In this document: positions 8,780-16,433 of the stretch, in pieces
Layout: each line of letters begins with the position of its first letter
How positions within the stretch are numbered: position 1 is the first letter of the stretch
Source: Streptomyces sp. H39-S7
GTDB taxonomy: Bacteria > Actinomycetota > Actinomycetes > Streptomycetales > Streptomycetaceae
Reading direction: 5' to 3'
DNA: 37,112 bases
Assembly: GCF_027158205.1 (NCBI RefSeq)
Contig: NZ_JAPVLU010000028.1
Span: forward strand, 1-37,112
Made by a program: the position numbers and the translations under genes
Notes under the pieces: model-generated
What the model saw: only the letters and a program-made list of their open reading frames with translations
What the model was told of the DNA's origin: nothing
The model's database searches: none

Positions 8780-8847
8780 GATGCACTCCTGACAACGTGG
8801 GGGGGGGAGCTCTTGCGGATTGCTGCGAGGGATCCAGGCCACCAGAA

Positions 8848-8857
8848 GGTCTAGACC
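8848..8857. promoter_or_regulatory. DasR-type operator (dre) of the LPMO gene
   Basis: GGTCTAGACC is a perfect 10-bp palindrome identical to the core of the DasR-responsive element, whose known form is ACTGGTCTAGACCAGT. It sits just downstream of the proposed -10, so a bound repressor would block initiation. A partial copy (CCTAGACC at 8867-8874) lies about 17 bases further upstream and overlaps the -10, resembling the repeated boxes known in Streptomyces chitinase promoters. Confidence 0.75.
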
Positions 8858-8864
8858 AAGTCGC

Positions 8865-8893
8865 ACCCTAGACCCGGAGTACAGTCATGTCCA
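8865..8893 (-). promoter_or_regulatory. sigma-70 promoter of the LPMO gene
   Basis: On the minus strand TGGACA (8893-8888) and TAGGGT (8870-8865) are separated by 17 bases, close to the vegetative TTGACA/TAGRRT pattern. The operator at 8848-8857 follows directly. Confidence 0.55.
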
Positions 8894-9039
8894 CATCAAT
8901 ATCCGGCCATCCGCCCACCCCTCCGGGGGCGATGCACCGGGCGGAGACGTACCCGAAGCAGGTATGGTCATCGCCGGGCTCGCCCGGCACACCAGCGCCG
9001 CCAACCGGGACCGGGCGATGACCAAGACACCCTCGATGC

Positions 9040-9493
9040 CCGCTGGTCATCAAGGATGTGGCCGACCTGCCGATCGACGGCCGGCGGGGCGTGGTCCGGG
9101 TTCGGCGTCTGGTGTGTCCCACCCGCGGTTTGCCGCCACACCTTTCGCGAGCAGCTGCCCCGGGTGCTGGAGCGGTACCAGCGGCGCACAACCCACCTGA
9201 CCAGGCAGATCAAGGCCGTGGTCAAGGAGTTGGCGGGCCGTGCGGGATCGTCGCGGAAACGCAAGAGCGGATTGCGTGCTGCCCGACCACACGGCCGACA
9301 CGCCGGAAGCGTGGCTGCGCGAAAATCCTGGCGTCGAGGTCGTGTGCCGGGACGGCTCCGCGACTATGCCGAGGCCATCCGCCGCGCCCTGCCCGACGCA
9401 GTGCAGGTCGCCGACCGGTGGCACGTGTGGCACAACCCCTGCGAAACCGCCCTGGGTGAGGTCAAGGCACACAGCAGTGGTGTACGCGGCTGA
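9040..9493 (+). pseudogene. decayed ISL3-family transposase, middle part
   Basis: Three reading frames together give a recognisable ISL3 transposase order. VADLPIDGRRGVVRVRRLVCP begins at 9058. It is followed in another frame by CRHTFREQLPRVLERYQRRT and KAVVKELAGRAGSS, then by TADTPEAWLRENPGVEVVCRDGSA in a third frame, and finally by YAEAIRRALPDAVQVADRWHVWHN. The last segments are the conserved D-R and ADRWH block of the DDE domain. At least two frameshifts and a stop at 9491-9493 show it is dead. The N-terminal zinc-finger part and the C-terminal third are missing; a separate N-terminal fragment of the same family lies at about 18.4 kb. No terminal inverted repeats are evident. Confidence 0.75.
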
Positions 9494-9974
9494 CGCCCCG
9501 ACGCCGGCCAGAGGGCCCTACGGCCACCACGGCCGGATGCAGGGGCGTTTGTGGAGGGGTGGCAGGCCGGCCGAAGTCGACCGCGTGCTGTGACCGCGGC
9601 GGGCGGCACGGCCGTGGCCACGCACCACGGACCCCGCCCGGCCTACCGCAACGCTCACCGGCAACCGGGTGGACGGTGCTCACAAGCTCTCCCGCAGCAG
9701 GCTGGCCACCTCATACTCCGGCAGACGGCTGACCCCCGTCCGGGCCAGCGCCACCTGACCCTGCTCGACGACCTCCACCGCGTGTACGCCGCCGGGTACT
9801 GGCCGCAGCCAACTCCTCGGCGGCGTCCACGTGCTGCACGACGGCCTGCGGGCGGACTGCCGGTGTGCTCGGCCGCCTCCCGCATCCTGAGCGCTTGGCG
9901 AGGCGGCCTATCGGCCAACTCGACTGTGCGCCACCATGCAGGTACAACTACTAGCCGCTGATGGAGTGTGAACA
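9494..9974. other. intergenic stretch beyond the ISL3 remnant
   Basis: This is about 480 bases with no reading frame I would call a gene on either strand. It may be further decayed mobile-element DNA, since one plus-strand frame (around 9650-9720, LTGNRVDGAHKLSRSR) looks protein-like but matches nothing I recognise. It should also contain the promoter of the peptide/methyltransferase unit. Confidence 0.3.
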
Positions 9975-10091
9975 ATGGGTGAGCACGAGAAGCCGCCTGA
10001 GGATCTTGGGAAGGGCACCCCACCTCCTGGCAACGCGGATAGTCCGCCGCCGCCCGCGCCCCCGAGTAATCCGGGAAAGCACAGGAAGTAG
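9975..10091 (+). CDS. 38-aa proline-rich peptide, possible RiPP precursor
   Basis: This short ORF (39 codons with stop) ends six bases before the methyltransferase start. The peptide is acidic and lysine-rich at first (MGEHEKPPEDLGKG), then proline-rich (TPPPGN, SPPPPAPP), with a basic end (NPGKHRK). There are no Cys, Ser-Cys clusters or Thr repeats of a lanthipeptide. The possible acceptors for the neighbouring PIMT-like enzyme are Asp10, Asn19, Asp21 and Asn32. The ribosome-binding site of the next gene (AGGAAG, 10083-10088) lies inside its last codons, which supports co-translation. It could instead be a simple uORF or an antitoxin-like small protein. The RiPP idea is inference. Confidence 0.45.
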   Translation: MGEHEKPPEDLGKGTPPPGNADSPPPPAPPSNPGKHRK

Positions 10092-10097
10092 GCACGT

Positions 10098-11249
10098 TTG
10101 CCTCACTACGGCGAGCATCAACTCCGCCTGGCCGACACCATGGAGCAGCACGGCCAGTGGCCCGAGCGTTCCCCGTGGATCCGCGAGGCGGTCGGGGCTC
10201 TGCCGCGGGACCGGTTCGCTCCAGACCGTTTGTGGACTTGGGACGGTCACATCTACCAGCCCATCGACCAGGCCACCGAGCCGGACCGATGGGCTACTGC
10301 CGTCTACGCGGGCCCCGACGAGCCGGCCGTCACCCAGGTCACCGGCGGTATCGCCACCTCCAGCCTGTCCGCGCAGAGCCTGGTGGTCGACATGCTCGAC
10401 GCCCTCTTGCTGGAGGAAGGGCACCGCGTCCTGGAGCTCGGTACCGGCACCGGGTGGAATGCGGGCCTGCTGGCCTGCCGTACCAGCAGCCTGGTCACGA
10501 CGGTGGAGACCGATCCGGCACTGGCCCTGCTGGCCCGTCAGCGGCTGGACGTAGCCGGCGCTACGGTGGCCGTGGAGGTCGGGGACGGCAACGCCGGCTG
10601 GCCGGCCAACGCCCGCTATGACCGGGTGATCGCGACCTACGCGGTTGGCCGGGTCCCGTGGGATTGGGTGGAGCAGACCGTGCCGGGCGGGCGGATCGTC
10701 ACCCCCTGGGGTCACCTGGGACACGTCGCGCTGACCGTCGCCGACGACGGTCGCTCGGCCTCTGGATGGTTCCAGGGCCTGGCGATGTTCATGCCCGCCC
10801 GCGGCACCGCCCCCGCCCGCCGCTACCGACAGGTGCGCGAGGAGACACCCCCGACCGGCGACCGGCCGTTCCTACGCGCCCTAGAACCCTTGCGCGACGA
10901 CTGGAACCTCCGCTTCGCGCTGCGCGTCGCCCTGCCCGACCTGCAGATCAATACGGCCGTCGACGAGGACGGGCTGAACGCCTGGGTGCACGACCGGACC
11001 TCCTGGGCCTCCATCGCAGCCGTCGGCGACGGCCGGACCATCGCGACCCAAGGCGGCCCACGCCAACTGGCCGACGACGTCGAACAGGCATGGGACCAAT
11101 GGATCGCTGAGGGCCGGCCCACGCTGTACGACTACGGAATGACCGTCAAGCCGGACGGTCAGTACGTATGGGCCCACGACGCGCACACCGGCCCCCGCTG
11201 GCCGACCGGCCCAGTTGCCCCGGCCACCGACAACCTCCTTGCGGGCTGA
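10098..11249 (+). CDS. protein-L-isoaspartate O-methyltransferase-like enzyme
   Basis: The protein has 383 aa from a TTG start preceded by AGGAAG about 10 bases upstream. The SAM-binding motif I is VLELGTGTGWNAGLL (residues 112-119 cover LELGTGTG). Before it TQVTGGIATSSLSAQS takes the place of the PIMT substrate loop, and after it YDRVIATYAVGRVPWDWVEQ and PGGRIVTPWG match motifs II and III. Classical PIMT repair enzymes have about 215 residues. This one has a C-terminal extension of about 150 residues (FALRVALPDLQIN...QWIAEGRP), as do the PIMT homologues that modify RiPPs in graspetide and lanthipeptide clusters. No ATP-grasp ligase or lanthipeptide synthetase is visible in the window. It is coupled to the small peptide gene and flanked on both sides by dead transposases. 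Confidence 0.8.
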   Translation: MPHYGEHQLRLADTMEQHGQWPERSPWIREAVGALPRDRFAPDRLWTWDGHIYQPIDQATEPDRWATAVYAGPDEPAVTQVTGGIATSSLSAQSLVVDMLDALLLEEGHRVLELGTGTGWNAGLLACRTSSLVTTVETDPALALLARQRLDVAGATVAVEVGDGNAGWPANARYDRVIATYAVGRVPWDWVEQTVPGGRIVTPWGHLGHVALTVADDGRSASGWFQGLAMFMPARGTAPARRYRQVREETPPTGDRPFLRALEPLRDDWNLRFALRVALPDLQINTAVDEDGLNAWVHDRTSWASIAAVGDGRTIATQGGPRQLADDVEQAWDQWIAEGRPTLYDYGMTVKPDGQYVWAHDAHTGPRWPTGPVAPATDNLLAG

Positions 11250-11359
11250 ACCCGGTATCGCCCCGCGAAGCCCGCCTGCGACAGGGCTCTCACCGGTGGT
11301 GCGACAGCCGTCGCAGGTGTTGATCCGAGATTCCTTGGCCTCCCTCCCGCGCACGATCA

Positions 11360-11635
11360 GTGCGGCTATCGCGTACGTGAAGTCGATGCGGCAGCGGACC
11401 GTCTCGGCGGCCTGCCGGTCCGACAGGCCGACCAGAAACTGCAGCACACAGACGGTGGCCAGTTGAGCCGGCGAGAGACCCGGACGCCCGCCACGCGGGT
11501 ACCAGTCGGCGATGTCCTCGTCGCATCACAGCCCAACCAGCCGGTCGCGCACCCATTTCGCCGTCGTGCCAGCCGGGTTGTTCGCACACGCGATCCGCGC
11601 AGTCAGAGACGGTACGTGCTCACCGGAACACGGGC
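11360..11635 (-). pseudogene. decayed IS1182-type transposase, N-terminal part
   Basis: The minus-strand frame reads GEHVPSLTARIACANNPAGT, then TAKWVRDRLVGL, a TGA stop, DEDIADWYPRGGRPGLSPAQ, LATVCVLQFLVGLSDRQ and AAETVRCRIDFTYAIA. This is the N-terminal block of IS1182-like transposases (WVRDRL, DWYP, G-R-P-G-x-S-P, DRQAAE-AVRCRIDFKYAL). An in-frame stop and the loss of everything after the first ~90 codons show it is inactive. The sequence continuing past it (11250-11360) does not match the family. Confidence 0.7.
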
Positions 11636-11660
11636 GCAGGGACAACAGGCACCCCAACAG

Positions 11661-11736
11661 CTACATCGGTCATCGGAACCATCCGAGCATGCCCGCTGAT
11701 CATGCTGCCGCACCGGAAGACTCCAGGATCCCCGAC
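11661..11736 (+). repeat. 76-bp repeat, copy A
   Basis: This stretch runs from CTACATCGGT to GATCCCCGAC and recurs at 32356-32430 in the same orientation. By hand alignment there are 9 mismatches and one gap, about 87% identity. The core GAGCATGCCC and CATGCTGCCGCACCGG are identical. It lies beside the IS1182-type remnant, while the other copy lies on an IS3 remnant. It may be an end of some third element. Confidence 0.65.
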
Positions 11737-11859
11737 AGGGACAAGCTGAGGTCTACTTGTTCTTCCGAATGAACAGAGACAGCTTCCAGCGTCCTCGGCT
11801 GGGCACGCGCCCTCCGACCGAGTAGGAGACCATTCAGATGGGCCGAACGGAGCCCTTGG

Positions 11860-11890
11860 TTGACCTTCACCTTGGGGGAGCCCACAGCAT
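11860..11890 (+). promoter_or_regulatory. MerR-type promoter with overlong spacer
   Basis: TTGACC (11860-11865) and CAGCAT (11885-11890) are 19 bases apart, the lengthened spacer typical of promoters that MerR proteins activate by twisting DNA. The spacer holds an imperfect dyad (CTTCACC TT GGGGGAG). The downstream gene encodes a MerR domain, so autoregulation is likely. Confidence 0.5.
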
Positions 11891-11932
11891 CAGTGGGGCC
11901 AGGCGACGTGCCTGGCATGAGGAGGAACGAGC

Positions 11933-13012
11933 ATGGGGTTGCTGACCATCGGGGCGTTCGCGAAGGCGTCCCGGCTGTCGCCGAAGGCGCTGCGTCTTTA
12001 CGACGAGCTCGGCCTGCTTGCTCCCGCTCGCGTCGACCCGGTGACCGGCTATCGCCTCTACGCACCGGAGCAACTGGATCAGGCCCGGCTGGTTGCCTGG
12101 CTCCGACGGCTCGGGATGCCTCTCGCCCGCATCCAGCAGGTCTGCACCCTGGATGCAGGTCCGGCAGCCCAAGAGATCCGTGCGTTCTGGTCCCAGGTCG
12201 AAGCCGACATCGCCGCACGGCGGGACGTGGCCACCTTCCTCATCGACCACCTCTCCTGGAAGGACCCTGCCATGTCCCCGATCGCCGAGCCCCTGGGCAT
12301 CCGCTACGCCGCCCTATCCGACACCGGCCTTGTCCGCGAGAGCAACCAGGACACCGTCTACGCAGGGTCCCGCCTGCTCGCCGTCGCCGACGGCTACGGC
12401 AGCGCAGGTGCCCCCGCAAGCGCTGCCGCTGTCGACGCGCTCAAGAGCCTCGAAACCCACAGCATCGCGGCGGGCAATCTCCTCAACGTCCTCGAAGACG
12501 CGATCGACCAGGCCAAGCAGGCCGTGCACGACGTCTCCGATACCGCCCCCTCCTCCGAAGAGGCCGGCACCACACTCACCGCGATGCTCTGGACCGGCTC
12601 ACAACTGGCCCTCGTCCACATCGGCGACTCCCGCGTCTACCTCCTGCGCGACGGCGAGCTGTTCCAGATCACTCAAGATCACACCATGGTGCAGGCGATG
12701 ATCGACGAAGGACGCATCAGCCCGCAGGAGGCCCTCTCCCACCCCCAGCGGTCACTGTTGGTTCGGGCCCTGGGCCAAGAAGCCGATGGCACCCCCGACA
12801 TGCGTCTGCACGACGCACAGCAAGAAGACCGCTACCTGATCTGCTCCGACGGCCTGTCGACCGTCGTGCCGACCGAAGAAATCCGCCGAGTGCTCTGCGA
12901 TATCAGCGAACCCGAGCACGCGGTCCGCGAACTCGTCGCCCTCGCCAACAGCTCCGGCAGCCCCGACAACGTCAGCTGCGTGGTCGCCGACGTCGCGGAG
13001 CTCCAGCAGTAG
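11933..13012 (+). CDS. MerR-type regulator fused to a PP2C protein phosphatase
   Basis: The protein has 359 aa, with GAGGAGG at 11919-11925 ahead of ATG 11933. Residues 1-75 are a MerR winged helix (LTIGAFAKASRLSPKALRLY, then GYRLYAPEQLDQARLVAWLR), followed by a short helical dimerisation stretch. Residues ~122-355 are a PP2C (PPM) phosphatase: RESNQD (135-140), VADGYGSAG (Asp153-Gly154; a variant of VADGMGG), GTTLTAML, HIGDSRVYLLRDG, ICSDGLS (Asp306) and SPDNVSCVV (Asp345-Asn346). All main metal-binding aspartates are kept. The fusion implies that a phosphatase domain senses or alters a phosphorylated partner and drives transcription, in a soluble one-component format. The effector and targets are unknown. 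A MerR-type promoter lies just upstream. Confidence 0.9.
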   Translation: MGLLTIGAFAKASRLSPKALRLYDELGLLAPARVDPVTGYRLYAPEQLDQARLVAWLRRLGMPLARIQQVCTLDAGPAAQEIRAFWSQVEADIAARRDVATFLIDHLSWKDPAMSPIAEPLGIRYAALSDTGLVRESNQDTVYAGSRLLAVADGYGSAGAPASAAAVDALKSLETHSIAAGNLLNVLEDAIDQAKQAVHDVSDTAPSSEEAGTTLTAMLWTGSQLALVHIGDSRVYLLRDGELFQITQDHTMVQAMIDEGRISPQEALSHPQRSLLVRALGQEADGTPDMRLHDAQQEDRYLICSDGLSTVVPTEEIRRVLCDISEPEHAVRELVALANSSGSPDNVSCVVADVAELQQ

Positions 13013-13023
13013 AAGCGAGCGGC

Positions 13024-13188
13024 ATGCACATCGAGTCGTACCAGATCCGCTCTCACGAACTCATCCGCGAAGCGGACGAATACCGACTCGCCCACCACGC
13101 CAGGAAGGCCACACCGGTCCGCCGATCCATGCCGGCCGGCACACGGCGACCGACTCCACGACGCCGGCCGGCTTGGCTCCGCGGGTGA
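13024..13188 (+). CDS. small hypothetical protein (54 aa)
   Basis: ATG 13024 lies 11 bases after the MerR-PP2C stop, with AGAAGCGAG as a weak ribosome-binding site. The N-terminal half (HIESYQIRSHELIREADEYR, then LAHHARKA) is a charged helix like those of other small Streptomyces proteins I have seen without a known function. The C-terminal half is arginine- and proline-rich. It probably shares the transcript of the upstream fusion gene. The frame and neighbour spacing support it, but no domain can be named. Confidence 0.5.
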   Translation: MHIESYQIRSHELIREADEYRLAHHARKATPVRRSMPAGTRRPTPRRRPAWLRG

Positions 13189-13820
13189 ACCAGCACGCTG
13201 CCTACGGTTGAGCGGGACACCGACCGCCGAGCTGCCCCACTCAGCCGTAGGCACCACAGGTCATCACCTCGCCCTGCCCCCGGTTTTCCGGGACACGACA
13301 CGTGCTGTCCCGTCCCAGACGATCCGGCCCCCTCTCAGGTGGTCTGGTCCGATTCGCTCGGCGTCTCAGACGAGTCGAAGCCCAGAACCGGTACCACCCA
13401 GACCCATCTCCGAAGGACCACGTCAACTCAGACGGCGACCAACATCCACACCCACAGGACCAGGCCAACTGAGACACCCGCATCCCTCCATCCCCATCGA
13501 TCCAGTCACCACAGGTCACAACCCTGCGCACAGGCCTGATCGTTGGAAACGGGACACCTGCGGAGAGCAGCGCCGAGTACGAGGCGGCGGGGTAGCCGCC
13601 CTGGGTCCACCCCCACGCGTGCGGGGAGCAGAGTCGTGGATCGTCCAGGCGCCCGAGGGTCCCGGCGGTCTCTGAGGGATCCGCGCGCCGCCCTTGGGTC
13701 TCACTCGTGCCACGAGGACGTGCCTGTGACTCCTTCTATCAGCGGCGCTCGGGTCGTAGTCTGGTGGTGTGCCGGTGCCCGACTTCCGGTCCATCACCGC
13801 GCTTCCGGGGGAGGTTGTCT
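13189..13820. other. long intergenic region with one hairpin
   Basis: This is about 630 bases without a convincing gene. The base composition is less biased toward GC third positions than in the flanking genes, and frames on both strands stay open only by chance. It holds the inverted repeat at 13289-13312 and, at its right edge, the ribosome-binding site of the small membrane protein. It may be decayed DNA. Confidence 0.35.
13289..13312. terminator. inverted repeat, possible terminator of the MerR-PP2C transcript
   Basis: CGGGACA (13289-13295) pairs perfectly with TGTCCCG (13306-13312) around a 10-base loop that contains CACGTG. No T-run follows. It is about 100 bases after the last small ORF, so termination is plausible but unproven. 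Confidence 0.35.
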
Positions 13821-14054
13821 GTGGTCTCGGTGCTGCTGAGTATTCTGGCAGGTCTGCTCCTGCCCGTCGCCGTCCTCATGCTGATTGTCGGCAGACGGCT
13901 GCTGTTCTGGGGTCCCGATGCGCTGGAACTCCCCTGGCAGGTTCTGTACTTGTTGGTGCTCGCCGTGATCTTCCTGGTGATCGGCTTCGCGGCGTGGACC
14001 GATTCCGGCTGCGGCGCCGAGTGCCAACCGGTGGTCACGCCCGTACTCCCTTGA
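13821..14054 (+). CDS. small two-helix membrane protein (77 aa)
   Basis: GTG 13821 follows GGGGGAGG (13807-13814) by 6 bases, a very strong site, so I prefer it to upstream ATGs in the same frame. Two hydrophobic helices are clear: VLLSILAGLLLPVAVLMLIV and VLYLLVLAVIFLVIGFAAW, joined by a short loop with GRRLLFWGPD. The C-terminal tail has two cysteines (DSGCGAECQP). I do not recognise a family. The protein should sit in the cytoplasmic membrane. It is convergent with the hydrolase gene. Confidence 0.65.
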   Translation: MVSVLLSILAGLLLPVAVLMLIVGRRLLFWGPDALELPWQVLYLLVLAVIFLVIGFAAWTDSGCGAECQPVVTPVLP

Positions 14055-14211
14055 CCGGACCTGTGAACTTCCCTTACTGCCCCGCCCGGGCATCGTCTCT
14101 TGAGGGACCGACGAAGCGTCCGACGTCGGCGCGGGACCCGCAGGCCAGGACTCGCACACTCATCGAGGACACACCCACCCCGGCACACCGACCCCGCGGA
14201 CCGCGACGCGG

Positions 14212-14286
14212 CCGCCGGGCGGTGACCGCAGGGGCGGCGATCCAGGCGGTGGCGGCTTCCCCGGCAGGCTGACGGCCGCCCGGCGG
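14212..14286. repeat. 11-bp inverted repeat between convergent genes
   Basis: CCGCCGGGCGG (14212-14222) and CCGCCCGGCGG (14276-14286) are perfect complements 53 bases apart, ending 13 bases short of the hydrolase stop. They could pair in a transcript and help terminate the hydrolase mRNA, but GC-rich chance matches of this size are possible. Confidence 0.3.
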
Positions 14287-14299
14287 ATCCGTACGGGCC

Positions 14300-15853
14300 T
14301 CAGGACATGCTGCCCCGGCACACCGTCCCCGGAGCCGGAGTGCGGCCCGTGCGGAGGTATTGGTCGACCGCCTCCGTGACGCAGCGGTTCTGCGGGTAGG
14401 TGCCGTGGCCCTCCTCCTGGGCCGTCAGGAGCACGCCGACACCGTCGCCCAGGGCTCGGGCCATGTGGAGGGCGCCGGAGTAGGGGGTGATCGGGTCGCC
14501 GGTCCCGCCGACCACCAGGACGGGGGCCGCGCCGTCGGCCTTCACCTGTGGCGTGGCGCGCTCGCCGTCGAACGGCCAGCCGTAACAGAGGTAGACGGCG
14601 GTGGACCAGGCCGCGCCGAAGACGGGCGAGGCGGCTTTGATGCGGGCCGCGTTCTGGTCGAGGCGTTCGAAGTCGGGGCGCAGGCTGGAGTCCGCGCAGG
14701 TGATCGCGGTCTGGGCGGCGCGGCTGTTGTCGGATGGGGTCGCCGCGTGGTCGGCGGAGCCGCTGTCGTCCGCGCCCTGGCTCAGCGGACGGCCGTCGTT
14801 GTGGTCGATCAGCGCGGTGAGGGCCTCGGCGAGCGGCGGCCAGCCGTCGGTGCCGAGGTCGAGATAGTCGCTGACGGCGTGCGCGAGGTCGTTGGCGTCG
14901 AGCTTGATTCCGTCGCCGGCCGGGGCGGGCTTGTTCTTCAGGCGCTCGGCCAGGCGCGCCATGCGTCGCGCGGCCTCCTGAGGCCCGTCGCCGGTCGGGC
15001 AGTGGCGGATACGGGCCGCGCAGTGCGCAGCGAACCGGTCGAACGCCGCCTGGACCGCCTTGACCTGCGCCACCTGCTCCTCGTGGTGGTCCTGGGTCGG
15101 ATCGACGGACGCTTCGAGGACGAGCCGTCCGACGTGCGAGGGGTACAGGTGGGCGTAGACCGCGCCGAGCTCCGTTCCGTACGAGACGCCGAAGTAGTGC
15201 AGCCGCTCGTCGCCCAGGAGGTAGCGCATCAGGTCGAGGTCGCGCGCGGTCTGCGAGGTGCCGATGTACGGCAGGAGCGCACCCGAGTGCTCGGCGCAGG
15301 CGTCGGCCCCCTCGTAGCCGGTGTCATCCGCAGTCTTCCCGCAGCGCACGGGGATGGTCGCGCCAACGCCGCGCGGATCGAAGGAGACCAGGTCATAGCG
15401 GTCCAGGAGCGGCTGGTACTGGTGGAGGAATCCGGGCAGTGCGCTCACGCCGGACACGCCGGGGCCGCCGAAGTTCAGGACGAGCGACCCGATGCGGCGG
15501 TCGTTCGGGCCGGTGGCCTTACGGCGGATCAGGGCGACGTCGATCGTCCTGCCGTCCGGTTTCCGGTAGTCGAGGGGGACCTTCACGACGGCGCAGTCGT
15601 AGCCCGTGCGCGCGGTGGGCGGCGAGGTGCAGCGGGCCCAGTTCAGGTGCTGGCCGGTGGTGAGCGCGGTGGGCAGACCAGCGGGCGGGTTGTTCGCGGT
15701 GAACTCCGTACGCGGCTGCGCACTGCGGCCGGGAGCGTCGTGCTGGAGCCAGGCGCCGACGGCCCCGATCACGGCCAGGACGACCACAGCGATGATGCGC
15801 ACACCGACCGAAAGGCCCGGCCTGCGGCTTCGTATCGGATCTGCGCCACTCAT
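14300..15853 (-). CDS. membrane-anchored alpha/beta hydrolase, tripeptidyl aminopeptidase type
   Basis: The protein has 517 aa from ATG 15853. An N-terminal anchor (VGVRIIAVVVLAVIGAVGAW, about residues 16-36) is followed by a secreted domain of the Streptomyces SlpD/SlpE/Tap class (peptidase S33-like with a TAP-like C-terminal part). NFGGPGVSG gives the oxyanion loop, FGVSYGTELG holds the nucleophile Ser224, VGGTGDPITPY holds Asp453, and EEGHGTYPQNRC holds His483. Cysteines in CTSPPTARTGYDC and near the C-terminus suggest disulfides of an extracellular enzyme. It would release tripeptides or amino acids from peptide N-termini outside the cell. It stands alone, with no operon partner. Confidence 0.88.
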   Translation of the reverse strand: MSGADPIRSRRPGLSVGVRIIAVVVLAVIGAVGAWLQHDAPGRSAQPRTEFTANNPPAGLPTALTTGQHLNWARCTSPPTARTGYDCAVVKVPLDYRKPDGRTIDVALIRRKATGPNDRRIGSLVLNFGGPGVSGVSALPGFLHQYQPLLDRYDLVSFDPRGVGATIPVRCGKTADDTGYEGADACAEHSGALLPYIGTSQTARDLDLMRYLLGDERLHYFGVSYGTELGAVYAHLYPSHVGRLVLEASVDPTQDHHEEQVAQVKAVQAAFDRFAAHCAARIRHCPTGDGPQEAARRMARLAERLKNKPAPAGDGIKLDANDLAHAVSDYLDLGTDGWPPLAEALTALIDHNDGRPLSQGADDSGSADHAATPSDNSRAAQTAITCADSSLRPDFERLDQNAARIKAASPVFGAAWSTAVYLCYGWPFDGERATPQVKADGAAPVLVVGGTGDPITPYSGALHMARALGDGVGVLLTAQEEGHGTYPQNRCVTEAVDQYLRTGRTPAPGTVCRGSMS

Positions 15854-16433
15854 CGAAATCCCCACGCTCCCACCCCTGAACGCCCATCCCATACCCGTGA
15901 ACGTCCGACCATCCGATCGTCCAATGAGTGCAGAGTACAAGCCGCCTGAGACAGCTCGGCAGCTCGCGAGAGTGCCCACACCTGCAGACCACCTCGTACT
16001 CACACAACTCCTCCTGCCGGTCCGGCCCAGCGCGTACAGGGCGCCGAGCTGCCCGGTGTCCGGCGGCCCCAGGCCGTCACCAGGGCCGCGCGCGAGAGCG
16101 CGCTCCCACATGCTGTCCCGGAACCTGACGGCCAGCCAGGCGGCTCCTTCGACGGTCCGGCGGGACTGCTCCACCGTGTCGACGTCGACGCCGGACTCCT
16201 GCTCCAGACGACGTGCCGGCCCTCCGGCCGGTGTGGAACAGCCGCAGGTGCGACCTTGACGCGGCAGGCACGGCGACGGCGTACGGCCGGGAGCCCAGGC
16301 GCTCCGCACGACGCGCTGCGTTGAACGGGTCCATCCCCGCGGGGGCCCTGGCCGGCGCGTCCCGGCGGCCGGCGCGGGGTGCAGCCCCTCGTCGGGGCGG
16401 CTTGCGTCAGCCTTCATGTCGACATCGCAAGAC
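15854..16433. other. intergenic region with a protein-like fragment
   Basis: This is about 580 bases upstream of the hydrolase. On the minus strand, roughly 16207-16020, one frame has protein-like composition (LEQESGVDVDTVEQSRRTVE, AAWLAVRFRDSMWERALA, LGALYALGRTG) but lacks a credible start and matches nothing I know. It may be a gene relic. The hydrolase promoter should lie at the left end. Confidence 0.3.

Noticed and set aside
9975..11249. FxLD lanthipeptide system
   Set aside because: The peptide lacks the F-x-L-D leader and any Cys/Ser/Thr core, and no Lan synthetase is present, although the methyltransferase type would fit.
13330..13540. short direct repeats resembling a CRISPR or att site (CAACT-AGAC pairs)
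   Set aside because: Only two imperfect copies, irregular spacing, no cas genes or integrase.
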